Below, in pieces: positions 24,253-32,531 of a stretch of DNA of 64,000 bases. Position 1 is the stretch's first letter. Each line of letters starts with the position of its first letter. The DNA lies in NCBI GenBank assembly GCA_021730285.1, contig CP082962.1, positions 3,915,501-3,979,500 on the forward strand. The letters run 5' to 3'. Made by a program: the position numbers and the translations under genes. The DNA comes from Desulfovibrio sp. JY (GTDB lineage Bacteria; Desulfobacterota; Desulfovibrionia; Desulfovibrionales; Desulfovibrionaceae). Under the pieces are notes generated by a model that was not told the DNA's origin, did not search any database, and saw nothing but the letters and a program-made list of their open reading frames with translations.

Positions 24253-25542
24253 ATGACAGCACCCGACACCGCCACCTTGACGTACGACGGCAAAAGCGTC
24301 TCCCTGCCCGTGATAAATGGCGACCACGTGGAAAAAGCGCTGGACGTGCGCAAGCTGCGTGCCCAGACGGGCTGGATCACCCTGGACCCCGGCTACGCCA
24401 ACACGGCCGTGTGCAAAAGCGCCATCACCCACATCGACGGGGAAAAAGGCGTGGTGCTCTACCGCGGGTACGACCTCGAGGAACTGACCCGGAAGTCCAC
24501 GTTCGTGGAAACCGCCATGCTGGTCATGTTCGGCGAACTGCCGACCAGTGCGGAACGCGAGGCGTTTCGCATCATGTTGCGCGACCAGGAGTTGTTGCAC
24601 GAGGATCTGCTCAGCCACCTGGACGGCTTTCCGCCAAACGGCCACCCCATGGCCATTTTGTCCGCCATGATCAACGCCATGGGCAGCTATTATCCGGAGC
24701 TTTACGACATCAGCTCCCAGGACGACTTTCGCCTGGCCGCGGCCAAGATCATGAGCAAGGTGCGCACGATAGCCGCCTTCAGCTTCCGCAAATCCCAGGG
24801 GATGCCGCTCAACTATCCCAATCCGAACCTGGATTACTGTCGCAACTTCCTGCACATGATGTTTTCCGTGCCGTTTTGGGTCTACGAAGCCCCGGACCCC
24901 ATCGTGCGGGCCTTAAGCATCTTCATGATGTGCCACGCCGACCAGGCCCTCGACACCTCCTGCGCCACGGTGCGCATGGTGGGATCGAGCCAGGCCAACC
25001 TGTTCGCCTCGGTCTCCGCCGGCATCTGCGCCCTGTGGGGCCGCCACCACGGCGGCGCCAGCTCGGCCGCCATCCGCATGTTCGAGGACGTGGTGGCCGG
25101 ACGCACCACGGTTTCCCGCATCTTCGAAGCGGCCAAGTCCCGCTACGGCCGGCTCATGGGCTTCGGCCAGCGGGTCTTTCACGTCGAGGACCCCCGGGCC
25201 CGCATCATCAAGGCGACTTACGAAAAACTCATCGCCACCGGCTACGCCAAGCGCGACGCCTTCCACGACATTGCCCAGGAAATAGAGGAACGGGCCAGCG
25301 GGGACGAATACTTCGCCTCGCGCCACCTGCTCCCCAACACCAATTTCTATTCGAGCCTGCTGCTTCGAGCCCTCAACTTTCCGCCCAACATGTACCCGGT
25401 CATCACGGCCATAGGGAACATGCCGGGCTGGATCGCCCACTGGAAGGAAGAAACCCATTCGCCCGACCAGCGCATCCAACGGCCGCGCCAGATTTACACC
25501 GGCCGCAAACGCCACTCCTATACCTCCATGGAGAAACGGTAG
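24253..25542 (+). CDS. Citrate synthase family protein with substituted active site
   Basis: A 429-residue protein that is clearly of the GltA fold from end to end (GSSQANLFASVSAGI, LWG..HGG, MGFG.RV, DPRA, GWIAHWKEE, RPRQIYTG). But key residues of E. coli GltA are changed. Comparing by motif, H229 (HADHEQN) is Q231, H305 (GFGHRVY) is Q306, the catalytic D362 (PNVDFYSG) is N364, and R387 (ARTVGW) is N389. H264 (H266 here), R314 (R315) and R407 are kept. A normal Si-citrate synthase should therefore be inactive or altered. Several Desulfovibrio use a Re-citrate synthase, so this may be a repurposed paralogue. Own promoter; divergent from lutA. Fold certain, activity doubtful. Confidence 0.88.
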   Translation: MTAPDTATLTYDGKSVSLPVINGDHVEKALDVRKLRAQTGWITLDPGYANTAVCKSAITHIDGEKGVVLYRGYDLEELTRKSTFVETAMLVMFGELPTSAEREAFRIMLRDQELLHEDLLSHLDGFPPNGHPMAILSAMINAMGSYYPELYDISSQDDFRLAAAKIMSKVRTIAAFSFRKSQGMPLNYPNPNLDYCRNFLHMMFSVPFWVYEAPDPIVRALSIFMMCHADQALDTSCATVRMVGSSQANLFASVSAGICALWGRHHGGASSAAIRMFEDVVAGRTTVSRIFEAAKSRYGRLMGFGQRVFHVEDPRARIIKATYEKLIATGYAKRDAFHDIAQEIEERASGDEYFASRHLLPNTNFYSSLLLRALNFPPNMYPVITAIGNMPGWIAHWKEETHSPDQRIQRPRQIYTGRKRHSYTSMEKR

Positions 25543-25555
25543 ACACGAGAAGGCC

Positions 25556-25594
25556 GCGAGAGGGGGACCCCGGGAAACGGATTCTCCCTCTCGC
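25556..25594 (+). repeat. Palindromic 3'-end element, copy 4 (divergent)
   Basis: Starts 14 nt past the citrate-synthase-like stop: GCGAGAGGGGGACC with a mismatched loop, then CTCCCTCTCGC and a GCGCTCGCGCCTGCCGAAACTTTTGC tail matching the family layout. The inner stem is degenerate. Confidence 0.6.
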
Positions 25595-25670
25595 GCGCTC
25601 GCGCCTGCCGAAACTTTTGCTTTTGAAAACGCCGCTGACCTTTCCGAACGGTTCCCGACAGGATTCTTCC

Positions 25671-28103
25671 ATGCCCCGTATGCTCCGACTGTGCATCGTC
25701 TTCGTGGTGGTTTGGCTCGGCCTGGCCCTGCCCCGCATCCCGACCGATCCTTTTGTCCCAAGCGCCCTGGCGGCCCCGGCCAACGGAGCCAAGCAGCCGG
25801 CCGACAAACCCGACAAGGACGACGCCGAGGACGCTTCGCCCAAGGATTGGCAGGTGCTGCTGTCCATCCACCAGGACGCCCTGGTCCAGCAGGCGGTGCG
25901 GTTCAAATCCCTCGAGGGACTTTTACCGAAAAACGTGCGTCACTTCAGGACCGCCCTGTCCGATCTGCAAAGCAAGCTCGACGCGCTGAACCTCATCATC
26001 TCCATTTCCGGCGGCAACCCCTGGGAAATGCGGGCCGTGCTCAGCGACATGAGCCGTTTGCGCCAAAACGCCCAGGCCCTCATCGACCCCTTTGCCAACA
26101 GCCGTGACGAGATCGACAAGATCGCCGACCGCCTCGATTCCCTCAAGGAAGAGTTCAGCAAACATCTTGCCGACGGCCAGGATCAGGCCCTGACCGACGC
26201 CATCACCTATTACCTCAACTACATCAAAGGGGTGCGGGCAAGTCTGGCCAAGGTTCGCTCGGCCCTGGAAAAACAGCTCGGTCCGGCCAAGGATTTTCTC
26301 GATGGGCTGGCGCAAAACGAGAAGACCCTCAAAGCCAGACTCCCCAAGGCCTGGCAGCAATATTACTTCACGCCCGTGGGCGAGGTCTCGTCCCTGGCCG
26401 CTTGGTCCGACACCTTTGCCAGCATCCAACTGTGGCTGCGCTCCAACATGTCCATGATCCAGTCCCTGATCGGGGGCGCGGATTCCGCGCGCACCCTGGC
26501 CGCTCTGGTCCGTATCGCCATCGGCTTTTTCATCCTGGGGCTGGCCGACTTCATGGCCGCCTTGCGACTGCGCCGCCGCTACCCGGATTTCAAGGAGCTC
26601 AAACAGACGCGCCGCATCTGGCTGCTGGTCGGCCTGGGCTGGCTTTTCAGCTGGGTGGCCGGGGACGCGCCCATGCTGCTCCACGAATTTCTCAATGCCC
26701 TGGCCGAGATATTCCTGGCCGCCGCGTTGGTCGCCTTTGCCGAAATGCTCGCCCGGCTCACCTCGCCGACGGGCAAGGCCAAACCGGCCGTGCATCTGCG
26801 CCGGCTGTGGCTGCTTTTCTCCCTGGGCCTGCTGCTCCAGATCGGCGCCTTGCCGGACGTGCTCATGACCGTGGTGTGGATGGTTCTGCTGCTGGTCTTT
26901 TTCACGATCGCGCGCAAAAAGCCCGCCGCCCGCACCGGGCCTTCGCGCCTGGCCGGCGGCTTCACCCCGGCCCTGTACATCCTGCTGTGCCTCATGACCG
27001 CCATAGGCTGGCAGCACCTGGCGGTTCTGGCCTTGGCCGGGTGGTTCCTCTTTTTGGCCGCCATCGAAACCGGCGCGGGATTGTCGCGGCTGGTAGCCAA
27101 GTGGCAGGACAAGGCCGCCCGCGAAGGCGCGCCCATCGTCACCCGGGCCGTGGTGTCCGGCCTCGGGTTCCCGCTGATTTTCCTGTCCCTGTTCTTCCTC
27201 GTCCTCTACTGGTTCTCCACGGAACTCGGCGGTCAGGAAGTCTTTGCCGCCACCGTGTCCTTTGCCGTCAAAATCGGCGACCTCCACCTGACCGTCGGCG
27301 GGCTGGCGCTGGTCCTCACCGGCTTTTTCGTGACCCGCTCCACGGTCTACGTGGTCAAGTCCTTCATCCACGACCTGCCGCGGCTCCAACCCGGGGTCGA
27401 CCCGGGCGTGCGCGACGTGCTCGACACCACCTCCACCTATCTGCTGTGGGGGTTTTACGCCATGCTCTCCCTGTTCCTGCTCGGCTTTTCCTTCACCAGC
27501 CTGGCGGTGGTCGCCGGCGGCCTTTCCGTCGGCATCGGCTTCGGCCTGCAAAACATCGTCAACAACTTCATCGCCGGCCTGATCCTGCTCTTCGGGCGCT
27601 CCATCCAGGCCGGGGACATCATCCAGATCGATACGACCTGGGGCAAGGTCAGCAAGGTCAATATCCGCAACACCGTGGTCAAGACCTTCCAGAACGCCAC
27701 GCTGTTCGTGCCCAATTCCGACCTCATCTCCGGCAAGCTCATCAACTGGACCCACCGCGACGCCACCATGCGCCGGGACATCACCGTGGGCGTGGCTTAC
27801 GGCTCCGATACGGGAAAGGTCCGCGACATCCTGCTCGATGTGGCGCGGGCCCATCCCCATGTGCTGCAAAACCCCAGCCCCAGCGTGCAGTTTTCGTCCT
27901 TCGGCGACAGTTCGCTCAATTTCCTGCTCATGGTCTGGGTCGACAACGTCGCCTACGGCATGGATACCGAGTCGGACATCCGCTTCAGCATCGACCGGCG
28001 TTTCCGTGAAGGCGCCATCGAAATCCCCTTTCCCCAGTGCGACGTGCGCATCATCCGGGAACCGGCCCCTCTTCCCGACAAAACGCCGCCCGGGGACGCC
28101 TGA
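25671..28103 (+). CDS. Large MscS-family mechanosensitive channel
   Basis: An 810-residue MscS homologue with a signal peptide (about 1-35), a long periplasmic helical region (about 55-265), some eight to ten membrane helices, and a C-terminal MscS core. The pore helix and following beta domain are plain in GGLSVGIGFGLQNIVNNF and GDIIQIDTTWGKV (about 620-680). The size and layout match the large MscK/YbdG-like channels that release solutes on hypo-osmotic shock. AGGA precedes the ATG by eight bases. It follows the citrate-synthase-like gene after a palindromic element. Confidence 0.88.
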   Translation: MPRMLRLCIVFVVVWLGLALPRIPTDPFVPSALAAPANGAKQPADKPDKDDAEDASPKDWQVLLSIHQDALVQQAVRFKSLEGLLPKNVRHFRTALSDLQSKLDALNLIISISGGNPWEMRAVLSDMSRLRQNAQALIDPFANSRDEIDKIADRLDSLKEEFSKHLADGQDQALTDAITYYLNYIKGVRASLAKVRSALEKQLGPAKDFLDGLAQNEKTLKARLPKAWQQYYFTPVGEVSSLAAWSDTFASIQLWLRSNMSMIQSLIGGADSARTLAALVRIAIGFFILGLADFMAALRLRRRYPDFKELKQTRRIWLLVGLGWLFSWVAGDAPMLLHEFLNALAEIFLAAALVAFAEMLARLTSPTGKAKPAVHLRRLWLLFSLGLLLQIGALPDVLMTVVWMVLLLVFFTIARKKPAARTGPSRLAGGFTPALYILLCLMTAIGWQHLAVLALAGWFLFLAAIETGAGLSRLVAKWQDKAAREGAPIVTRAVVSGLGFPLIFLSLFFLVLYWFSTELGGQEVFAATVSFAVKIGDLHLTVGGLALVLTGFFVTRSTVYVVKSFIHDLPRLQPGVDPGVRDVLDTTSTYLLWGFYAMLSLFLLGFSFTSLAVVAGGLSVGIGFGLQNIVNNFIAGLILLFGRSIQAGDIIQIDTTWGKVSKVNIRNTVVKTFQNATLFVPNSDLISGKLINWTHRDATMRRDITVGVAYGSDTGKVRDILLDVARAHPHVLQNPSPSVQFSSFGDSSLNFLLMVWVDNVAYGMDTESDIRFSIDRRFREGAIEIPFPQCDVRIIREPAPLPDKTPPGDA

Positions 28104-28174
28104 CGGCGCCGAAGCGCCTTTTTTCACGGGACAGCCGCCGCAGGCTTTGCTATCCTGCCCAGTGGGAGAAGAAT

Positions 28175-28450
28175 ATGAAACGCCGCGTCATTGCCTGTTG
28201 CTGCCTGCTTGCCACCGTGTTGCCCCTTGGCGCCGGCTGCGACAAGAAGGCCACGCCGCCCGCCATGCCGCAGCTTGCCAATCCGCAGCCCGGCCCCGGC
28301 GCCAGCCCCCAGGAAGTGGAACGCTACCAGTTGGAAGAGGAAAAACGCACCCTGGTGGATAACTACGGAGACAACATCGACCGCATCCAGCAGATCAACG
28401 CGCGCCTGATTCAGCTCAACATGGAAATCCACAACCAGGCCCACCAGTAG
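28175..28450 (+). CDS. Small coiled-coil lipoprotein
   Basis: A 91-residue predicted lipoprotein: signal sequence with lipobox LGAGC (Cys22), a short Pro-rich linker (about 27-43), and a charged helix (about 47-88) likely to form a coiled coil. The start has GGGAGAAG upstream. It sits between the MscS channel and bactofilin genes on the same strand. Function unknown; outer-membrane spacer or assembly roles are typical of this build. Confidence 0.75.
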   Translation: MKRRVIACCCLLATVLPLGAGCDKKATPPAMPQLANPQPGPGASPQEVERYQLEEEKRTLVDNYGDNIDRIQQINARLIQLNMEIHNQAHQ

Positions 28451-28507
28451 GCGCGGCATCGGATCACCCCACGCCCCGGGCGGCGCGGGCAAGCAAGGAT
28501 CTCTTTC

Positions 28508-28930
28508 ATGTTCGGACGCACCCGCAAAAAAATGCCCCGCCAGGAGGCCATTTCCGCCTTTCTTGGCGCGGGCACCCAATACCATGGCCAGTTCAACTTC
28601 CAGGGCGTCGTGCGCATCGACGGCGGCGTCATCGGCGACATCATCTCCGACGGCACGCTGGTGCTCGGCGAACAAGGCTATGTCGAAGGCCGCATCCAGG
28701 TGGCCGAACTGGTCTCGAGCGGCCACATCGTCGGCGACGTGGAGGCCGCCAGTCGCGCCACCCTCTTTAACCGCTCGAGTCTGTGCGGCAACCTGCTGGC
28801 TCCGGCCGTGATCATCGAGGAAGGCGCGACCATCAACGGGTTCGTGCGCATGGACGCCCCTGAAAACGCCGCCCTTGACGAGGGCGAAGCCCCACCGCAG
28901 GCACTGACCGCGGGGAACGAGGCCCCGTAA
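28508..28930 (+). CDS. bacA: Bactofilin
   Basis: A 140-residue bactofilin (DUF583/polymer-forming cytoskeletal). The central beta-helix (about 20-115) shows the repeated G..G.(I/V) rungs: VRIDGGVIGDI, LVLGEQGYVEGRI, LVSSGHIVGDV, and a disordered Pro/Ala/Glu tail follows. Bactofilins self-assemble into filaments that position cell-wall or polar proteins without nucleotide. A small lipoprotein precedes it. The gene symbol is by family only. Confidence 0.9.
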   Translation: MFGRTRKKMPRQEAISAFLGAGTQYHGQFNFQGVVRIDGGVIGDIISDGTLVLGEQGYVEGRIQVAELVSSGHIVGDVEAASRATLFNRSSLCGNLLAPAVIIEEGATINGFVRMDAPENAALDEGEAPPQALTAGNEAP

Positions 28931-29118
28931 GCCGCAACCAGGACGGTCGCAACCGGCCAGGAAACGCCCGGTCGGAATTTCCCGCAGGCAATAATACCGT
29001 GGCGGATTTGGCAGGACACCCTAAAAACCACTGGAAACGAGGGTTGCCAAAACAGGCGTCGCCGTTTACACGGCGGTCACGCCGCCAAGCGTCCCCGCAC
29101 TTAAGGAGTCGACCCCGC

Positions 29119-29343
29119 ATGGGCCAATTTTTTCCGGATAGCGACCAGTTCCCCCTGGTGGATCAGATAAAAAATCTCGGTGATGACGAACTGCTCGATT
29201 TTTGGGAGGAGACCCAATATCTTGAGCGCATGCTCGTGGAAGAGGAAAACCCCGAAGCCGAAAACTCCATGGAATACGAACGGGTGATCCTCCAGGAACT
29301 CATGCTGCGCTCCTGCCGCCGCACCCTCGAAGGGAATCGGTAA
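29119..29343 (+). CDS. Small acidic protein of unknown function
   Basis: A 74-residue protein rich in Glu and Asp (about a quarter of residues), predicted largely helical (LGDDELLDFWEETQYLERML). AAGGAG lies ten bases before the ATG at 29119; the frame is open from 28999 but the extension is basic and unlike the body. No domain recognised. I take it as a real gene because of the ribosome site and composition. Confidence 0.65.
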   Translation: MGQFFPDSDQFPLVDQIKNLGDDELLDFWEETQYLERMLVEEENPEAENSMEYERVILQELMLRSCRRTLEGNR

Positions 29344-29562
29344 GCCTCTCCCCTCCCCCCGCATCCTGACGCCCCGCCGGACGCCTTCCCAACGCCTCTC
29401 GGAGAAAGACACGACCCGCGCCCTGGCTGGTGCGTTGCCTGCCCCGCCGCCGTGCCGAAGCGCCCGTACGCCACGCCAGCCATTTCACTTGCCCGGCCCC
29501 GTCCGGGCATCACGCTATTTTCGCCACAGGCCGGGTGACTCCCTTCCCTTGGGCCGAACAAT

Positions 29563-29590
29563 AAAAAAGGGCGGTTTCCCGCCCTTTTTT
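29563..29590. terminator. Bidirectional Rho-independent terminator
   Basis: AAAAAAGGGCGG - TTT - CCGCCCTTTTTT: a GC stem flanked by six A and six T, working on both strands between the small acidic gene (+) and UDP-glucose dehydrogenase (-). The preceding 220 nt hold nothing I can recognise. Confidence 0.85.
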
Positions 29591-29613
29591 AAGACCTGTC
29601 GGTCGATCGATCG

Positions 29614-30954
29614 TTAGATCTTCGGCGCCGGACGGCCGATGCAGAAGTACACCATGCCGAGGTCGGCCAGAAGCTGCGGCGAGTACAGGTTGCGGCCGTC
29701 AAAAACCAGCGGCACCTTCAGCATCTTCTTGATGCGGCCGAAATCCGGATTGCGGAACTGGTTCCACTCCGTGACCACGGCCAGGCAGTCGGCCCCTTCC
29801 AGGGCGGCGTACTGCTCGTCGACCACGGTCAGCAGGTTGTTCCCCTTGAAATGCTCGCGGGTATTCGGGCCGGCGACCGGGTCGAAGGCAACGACCTTCA
29901 TGCCCTTGGCCGTGACGTCCTTGATGAGCTCGAAGGCCGAGGCCTCGCGCACGTCGTCGGTGTTGGCCTTGAACGCCAGGCCCCACAACGCCAGGGTCTT
30001 GCCCTTGAGCCCGCCCTGGGGCTCGAAGTAGGACTCAATCTTCTTGGTCAGGGTATGCTTCTGGCGCTTGTTGACCTCGTCGACGGAAGCCAGCAGCTGG
30101 GGCTCGAACTTGTACTGGCGGGCGGTGTCGATCAGCGCTTTGACGTCCTTGGGGAAACAGGAACCGCCGTAGCCCATGCCCGGGTAGATGAACTGGTAGC
30201 CGATGCGGTGGTCCGAACCGATGCCCATGCGCACTTCGCGCACATCGGCCCCGACCTGCTCGCAGATATTGGCCACTTCGTTGATGAAGGAAATCTTGGT
30301 GGCCAGCATGCAGTTGGCGGCGTACTTGGTCATCTCGGCCGAACGCACGTTCATGACGATGACTTTTTCGCGGCTGCGGGCATAGGGGGCGTACAGGGCC
30401 TTCAACAGTTCGCCCGTACGCACGTTGTCCGTGCCCACGACCACCCGGTCGGGCTTGAAAAAGTCGTTGATGGCGTCGCCTTCCTTGAGGAATTCGGGGT
30501 TGGAGACCACGTCGAACTCGATGGCCTCACCACGCTTTTTGAGTTCCTCGCCGATGAACTTGCGCACTTCGTCGGCCGTGCCGACCGGGACCGTGGATTT
30601 GTCCACCACGATCTTGTAGTCGGTCATGCTGGCGCCGATATCCCGGGCCACCTGGTAGACATAGGACAGATCACACGAGCCGTCCTCGCGGGGGGGCGTG
30701 CCCACGGTGATGAACACGAACAGGGCATTCTCCATGCCCTCGGAGACTTTGGTGGTGAAACGCAGGCGGCCCTCGGCCACATTGCGCTTGACCAACTCGT
30801 CAAGACCGGGCTCATAGATGTGAATTTTGCCCTGGCGCAGGTTTTCGACAATGGTGGGGTTGATGTCCACGCAGCAGACGTCGTTGCCCATTTCGGCGAA
30901 ACAGGCGGCGCTCACCAAGCCGACGTAACCGGTGCCTACAATACAAAGATTCAT
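29614..30954 (-). CDS. ugd: UDP-glucose 6-dehydrogenase
   Basis: A 446-residue enzyme oxidising UDP-glucose to UDP-glucuronate with two NAD+. Rossmann motif GTGYVGL at 7-13, the catalytic Cys in YGGSCFPKD, and the C-terminal UDP-binding domain (ALWGLAFKANTDDVREA) are intact; length typical. The ATG at 30954 begins the conserved sequence, though its ribosome site is weak (ACAGGT). It supplies precursors for envelope or exopolysaccharide. No neighbour belongs to a sugar cluster. Confidence 0.96.
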   Translation of the reverse strand: MNLCIVGTGYVGLVSAACFAEMGNDVCCVDINPTIVENLRQGKIHIYEPGLDELVKRNVAEGRLRFTTKVSEGMENALFVFITVGTPPREDGSCDLSYVYQVARDIGASMTDYKIVVDKSTVPVGTADEVRKFIGEELKKRGEAIEFDVVSNPEFLKEGDAINDFFKPDRVVVGTDNVRTGELLKALYAPYARSREKVIVMNVRSAEMTKYAANCMLATKISFINEVANICEQVGADVREVRMGIGSDHRIGYQFIYPGMGYGGSCFPKDVKALIDTARQYKFEPQLLASVDEVNKRQKHTLTKKIESYFEPQGGLKGKTLALWGLAFKANTDDVREASAFELIKDVTAKGMKVVAFDPVAGPNTREHFKGNNLLTVVDEQYAALEGADCLAVVTEWNQFRNPDFGRIKKMLKVPLVFDGRNLYSPQLLADLGMVYFCIGRPAPKI

Positions 30955-31175
30955 ACCTGTATACTCGTTGTTAGGGTTTTTCCCCGGCGACGGGAAAGGG
31001 CCGCCGAGGATGGGGCGTCTTGTGCCGGCTCGCGGCCAGACCCCGTTTTCGAAGAAAGTGGTTCGCACTTACGGATTGGTCGGACGTTTGTCAACAATCC
31101 CACGCCAGCCATGGCCGGTTGCCTCGCAAATGTAAAAGGCTTACCGTCCAAGCAACAGTAAAAAAGGAGTCTGTC

Positions 31176-31901
31176 ATGCCTCTGCTCGCGGTCAATGTCG
31201 ACCATGTGGCCACCGTGCGTCAGGCGCGCCTGGGCCAGAGCCCCGATCCCGTCGCCGCAGCCGCCATGGCCGAACTCGCCGGCGCGAGAGCCATCATCGT
31301 CCACTTGCGCGAGGACCGCCGCCATATCCAGGATCGGGACGTGCGCCTGCTGCGCCAGACCATAAAGACCCGCCTGCACCTGGAGATGGCCGCAACCGAC
31401 GAGATGCGCGGCATCGCCCTTGAGCTCAAGCCCGACATGGTCTGCCTGGTGCCGGAAAAGCGCCGGGAACTGACCACCGAGGGCGGTCTCGGCGTGGCCG
31501 GCCGGAAAAAGGAACTGGCCGCCTTCGTGGCCGAACTGGCCGACGCCGGCATCCCCACCAGCCTTTTCATCGATCCCGACCCGCACCAGATCGAGGCGTC
31601 CATCGCCGTGGGCGCGGCCTATGTCGAACTGCACACCGGGGCCTACTCCGACGCCGCGACGCGGGAAACCCGGCAAGCCGAACTCGACCGGCTGCTGGCC
31701 GCCATTCCCCTGGCCCGCCGGGCCGGACTCGGCGTCAATCTCGGGCACGGCCTCGACTACGACAATATATATGCCTTTAAAGACACAAGCGGCATCAGCG
31801 AATATTCCATCGGCCACAGCATCATCGCCCGGGCCATCATGACCGGCATCACCGAGGCCGTCTCCACCATGGCGGCCATCGTCGCCGGTTTTCCCGACTG
31901 A
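31176..31901 (+). CDS. pdxJ: Pyridoxine 5'-phosphate synthase
   Basis: A 241-residue TIM-barrel enzyme joining 1-deoxy-xylulose 5-phosphate with 3-amino-2-oxopropyl phosphate in vitamin B6 synthesis. Typical opening [35 protein letters not shown], and LGHGLDYDN near the end. AAGGAG before the ATG. First gene of a plus-strand run pdxJ-acpS-nnr-CBS-tsaE-lysC-cimA, as in many deltaproteobacteria; pdxJ-acpS coupling is widespread. Confidence 0.96.
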   Translation: MPLLAVNVDHVATVRQARLGQSPDPVAAAAMAELAGARAIIVHLREDRRHIQDRDVRLLRQTIKTRLHLEMAATDEMRGIALELKPDMVCLVPEKRRELTTEGGLGVAGRKKELAAFVAELADAGIPTSLFIDPDPHQIEASIAVGAAYVELHTGAYSDAATRETRQAELDRLLAAIPLARRAGLGVNLGHGLDYDNIYAFKDTSGISEYSIGHSIIARAIMTGITEAVSTMAAIVAGFPD

Positions 31902-31913
31902 CGGAGCACGGCC

Positions 31914-32372
31914 GTGATCCTCGGCCTCGGCATCGACCTGGTGGAGCTGGCCCGCATCGAATCTGCGCTCGACCGGTTCGGCGAGCGGTTCCTGGCCCGC
32001 ATCCTCACCCCGGCCGAACAGGCCGCCCTGCCGCCGCGTCCCGTGGCCAGGGCGGCCGGACTGTTCGCAGCCAAGGAAGCGGCCGTCAAGGCGCTCGGCA
32101 CCGGCTTTTCCCAGGGAATCGGCTTTCAACACCTGCAAATCCTCCCCGATGCCCTGGGACGCCCGACCCTGACCCTGGCCGGCCCCGCCTTGGCCCGCGC
32201 CCAAACACTCGGTGCGACCATCTGGCACGTCAGCATCACCCACGAACGCGCCACCGCCGCCGCTGTCGTGGTAATGGAGGGAGAGCCTCCGGCGGCCAGG
32301 GGAGGCTCTCCCTCCCCTGGACCCCACCGCCGGGGGGCCATGGGCCCCCCGGTCCCCCCTTCCCGCCGGTAG
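31914..32372 (+). CDS. acpS: Holo-[acyl-carrier-protein] synthase with repeat-derived tail
   Basis: Transfers 4'-phosphopantetheine from CoA to acyl carrier protein. Family motifs are clear: [13 protein letters not shown] at 4-16, [14 protein letters not shown] at 51-64, and the terminal beta strand [20 protein letters not shown] start with GGAG upstream. AcpS is normally about 120-125 residues; here the frame runs on for about 32 residues (121-152) encoded by palindromic DNA (32276 onward), Gly/Pro/Arg-rich and unlike any AcpS. The stop codon lies within a 49-nt palindrome. The tail is probably an insertion artefact that the enzyme tolerates. Confidence 0.93.
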   Translation: MILGLGIDLVELARIESALDRFGERFLARILTPAEQAALPPRPVARAAGLFAAKEAAVKALGTGFSQGIGFQHLQILPDALGRPTLTLAGPALARAQTLGATIWHVSITHERATAAAVVVMEGEPPAARGGSPSPGPHRRGAMGPPVPPSRR

Positions 32373-32512
32373 GAGCTTTCCTTGGCGGCAGCCGCCAAGG
32401 AAAGCTCCTACCGGAAAAAAGGAAACCGAGAGCACCTTCCATACGAAACCTTTGAAAGTTTTTTGGAGGGGGGTCCGGGGGGAACCTTTTTTTTAAAAAA
32501 GGTTCCCCCCGG
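32276..32512. repeat. Cluster of four long hairpins in the acpS-nnr junction
   Basis: Four hairpins in 237 nt: a 15-bp perfect stem (32276-32315, GGAGGGAGAGCCTCC arm), a G6/C6 near-palindrome (32330-32352), a 49-nt perfect palindrome with 24-bp arms and a one-base loop (32366-32414), and an 18-bp perfect stem with a 2-nt loop (32475-32512, arm CCGGGGGGAACCTTTTTT). The first three overlap the 3' end of acpS. They are inside a gene run, so they may act as attenuators or mRNA-processing signals, or be mobile repeats. Confidence 0.8.
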
Positions 32513-32531
32513 CCGCCGGAGGCACACCACA

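Noticed and set aside
24138-28103. A single 1321-residue plus-strand gene
   Set aside because: The frame runs out of phase through the citrate-synthase-like gene before entering the MscS channel; only the part from 25671 looks like a protein.
25923-28127. Large minus-strand gene opposite the MscS channel
   Set aside because: Composition is His/Gln/Gly/Asp-rich, as expected for the complement of a GC-rich coding strand, and it has no domain.
32276-32512. CRISPR array or transposon ends
   Set aside because: The hairpins differ in sequence, with no regular direct repeats and spacers and no transposase gene.
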